The notes beneath the pieces were generated by a model, which did not search any database, was not told the DNA's origin, and worked only from the letters and a program-made list of their open reading frames with translations. Made by a program: the position numbers and the translations under genes. From Boswellia sacra (lineage: Eukaryota; Streptophyta; Magnoliopsida; Sapindales; Burseraceae), in assembly GCA_013180625.2 (NCBI GenBank), contig SNVD02009731.1, positions 248,001 to 312,000 of the forward strand: DNA of 64,000 bases, given 5' to 3'. Positions 63,134 through 64,000 of this stretch are shown here, piece by piece. The stretch's first letter is position 1. Each line of letters opens with the position of its first letter.

Positions 63134-64000
63134 TTATGCATCCGAAACCACACTATAGTCATCTTCCTCCAATGGAGCAGGAAGGTTAAGATCTATCAAA
63201 CTGTTGTCAAACTTAGGAGGAGGTGAAGCAGAAGCAGCAGCAGTTGATGAAGGTAACAAGTGAGATCTCTTATGGCCACCGAGTGCTTGACCAGACCCAA
63301 ACACTTTACAACAAAATGGACACTCAAAGATTTTGTCATCAGCAGCAGCAGCAGCAGCAGTAGAAAGTAATTTACCTGCATTTCTCGTTTCTGCCTCACA
63401 AACCTTCCTGTGTCCACCTAATGCGTGATAAGATCGAAACACTTTGTTGCATTTGTCGCAGCGATACTTCCCGCGAGGCTTGCTTAACTTGATCTCATCT
63501 AACATCTCCACTGATCTTTCCCTTTCCCTTTCCCTCTGTTTACCATGGTTTTGTTGATCTTGTTCCTCATTGTTTCTCATCCACACATCTCTTGAAAGCA
63601 TCATAAGACACATAGCAACATCCTCTTCAGGGGAAGTGTCAGATACCGAACTAACCGGCTCCGGCTCGGTTGGTGAGTCGCTGCAACTCGGGTTCTTCAA
63701 CTTTGCTTTCTTGATTTCCATACTCTGCTGCTTCTGATCCTCTGTTGGGAATATTTTACGGCTTCTCTTGGATCGTCTGCGAGTTGGGTTTTTTGACTCG
63801 GTCTCGCTCTCTCTATCCTGAACAACAGACCCAGAATCTACTGCAAACGAGAACTCAGGATCTGCAAGCCTGAAACTTTTCTTCGGATTGTTTCTCAACC
63901 CATAAATCAAAGATTTCTCATCTGCTACTTCAATACGTTTATTCTCTATTTCCTCCTCTTCACCAGAAGAAGAAGATGAAGAAGAAGAAGCGGACTCGGT
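63134..64000 (-). CDS. ZAT-type C2H2 zinc-finger repressor, 5' end cut off
   Basis: The frame stays open to the window edge, so the start and probably a first finger lie beyond 64000; 288 residues are visible. From the N-terminal side: a Ser/Glu-rich stretch, a basic RRRSKRSRK segment that could be a nuclear signal, an acidic linker with VAMCLMMLSRDVW, then two fingers. The first visible finger is CDKCNKVFRSYHALGGHRKV plus Cys, so its last zinc ligand is Cys rather than His, and the plant-specific QALGGH reads HALGGH. The second is a normal C2H2 finger with QALGGH. Near the C-terminus LIDLNLPAP is an EAR (DLN) repression motif. This layout fits the three-finger ZAT1/ZAT4/ZAT9-like group of nuclear repressors, often stress-related. 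I cannot name the orthologue. An Ala run and an Arg-Glu run come from simple repeats. No intron is seen, as usual for the family. Confidence 0.9.
   Translation of the reverse strand, partial: TESASSSSSSSSGEEEEIENKRIEVADEKSLIYGLRNNPKKSFRLADPEFSFAVDSGSVVQDRESETESKNPTRRRSKRSRKIFPTEDQKQQSMEIKKAKLKNPSCSDSPTEPEPVSSVSDTSPEEDVAMCLMMLSRDVWMRNNEEQDQQNHGKQRERERERSVEMLDEIKLSKPRGKYRCDKCNKVFRSYHALGGHRKVCEAETRNAGKLLSTAAAAAADDKIFECPFCCKVFGSGQALGGHKRSHLLPSSTAAASASPPPKFDNSLIDLNLPAPLEEDDYSVVSDA

Overview
The window reads as nuclear DNA of a eudicot plant. Genes contain many GT-AG introns, intergenic DNA is AT-rich and loaded with small DNA transposons and solo LTRs, and the proteins are plant-type: a plastid asparaginyl-tRNA synthetase with a transit peptide, a cell-wall pectinesterase, a plant SEC16 and a ZAT-type zinc finger with an EAR motif. 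Citrus or a relative would fit, but that is an impression and not shown here.

Five protein-coding genes and one decayed gene are supported, all rebuilt from spliced reading frames. (1) 16604-20677 (+): a GT8 glycosyltransferase of the PGSIP7/8 type, 5 exons, 483 aa. (2) 30139-33411 (+): a pectinesterase without the inhibitor-like pro-domain, 5 exons, 357 aa. (3) 34512-36586 (-): a PEX19 pseudogene that keeps its introns but has three in-frame stops, a frameshift and no recognisable last exon. (4) 37605-44083 (+): organellar asparaginyl-tRNA synthetase, 15 exons, 566 aa, with one GC-AG intron and a solo LTR inside another intron. (5) 44955-52198 (-): SEC16, 13 coding exons, 1442 aa, convergent with gene 4. 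(6) 63134-64000 (-): the 3' part of a C2H2 zinc-finger repressor gene that runs off the window.

The rest is gene-poor. 1-16.4 kb holds a 0.5 kb hAT-like MITE, three diverged copies of an AT-rich repeat, a 1.7 kb element-like block and simple repeats. 20.7-30 kb is a transposon cluster: a 1071-bp hAT-like element with perfect 12-bp ends and an 8-bp target duplication sits inside an older element rich in ACACGA-type motifs; a relative of that older element follows at 24.3-25.1 kb, and a 286-bp solo LTR with a 5-bp target duplication lies at 27.5 kb. 52.6-63.1 kb contains a second copy of the first MITE family in inverted orientation and little else.

The genes are housekeeping or cell-wall genes and do not form a pathway. 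From memory, the pectinesterase and SEC16 are close neighbours in Arabidopsis (At5g47500 and At5g47480/At5g47490), so part of this order may be ancestral. I found no CRISPR, operon, rRNA cluster or confident tRNA gene, and no previously undescribed biological system. The most distinctive items are the nested hAT element with its GC-rich ends, the decayed PEX19 copy, the GC-AG intron and the C2HC substitution in the zinc finger.
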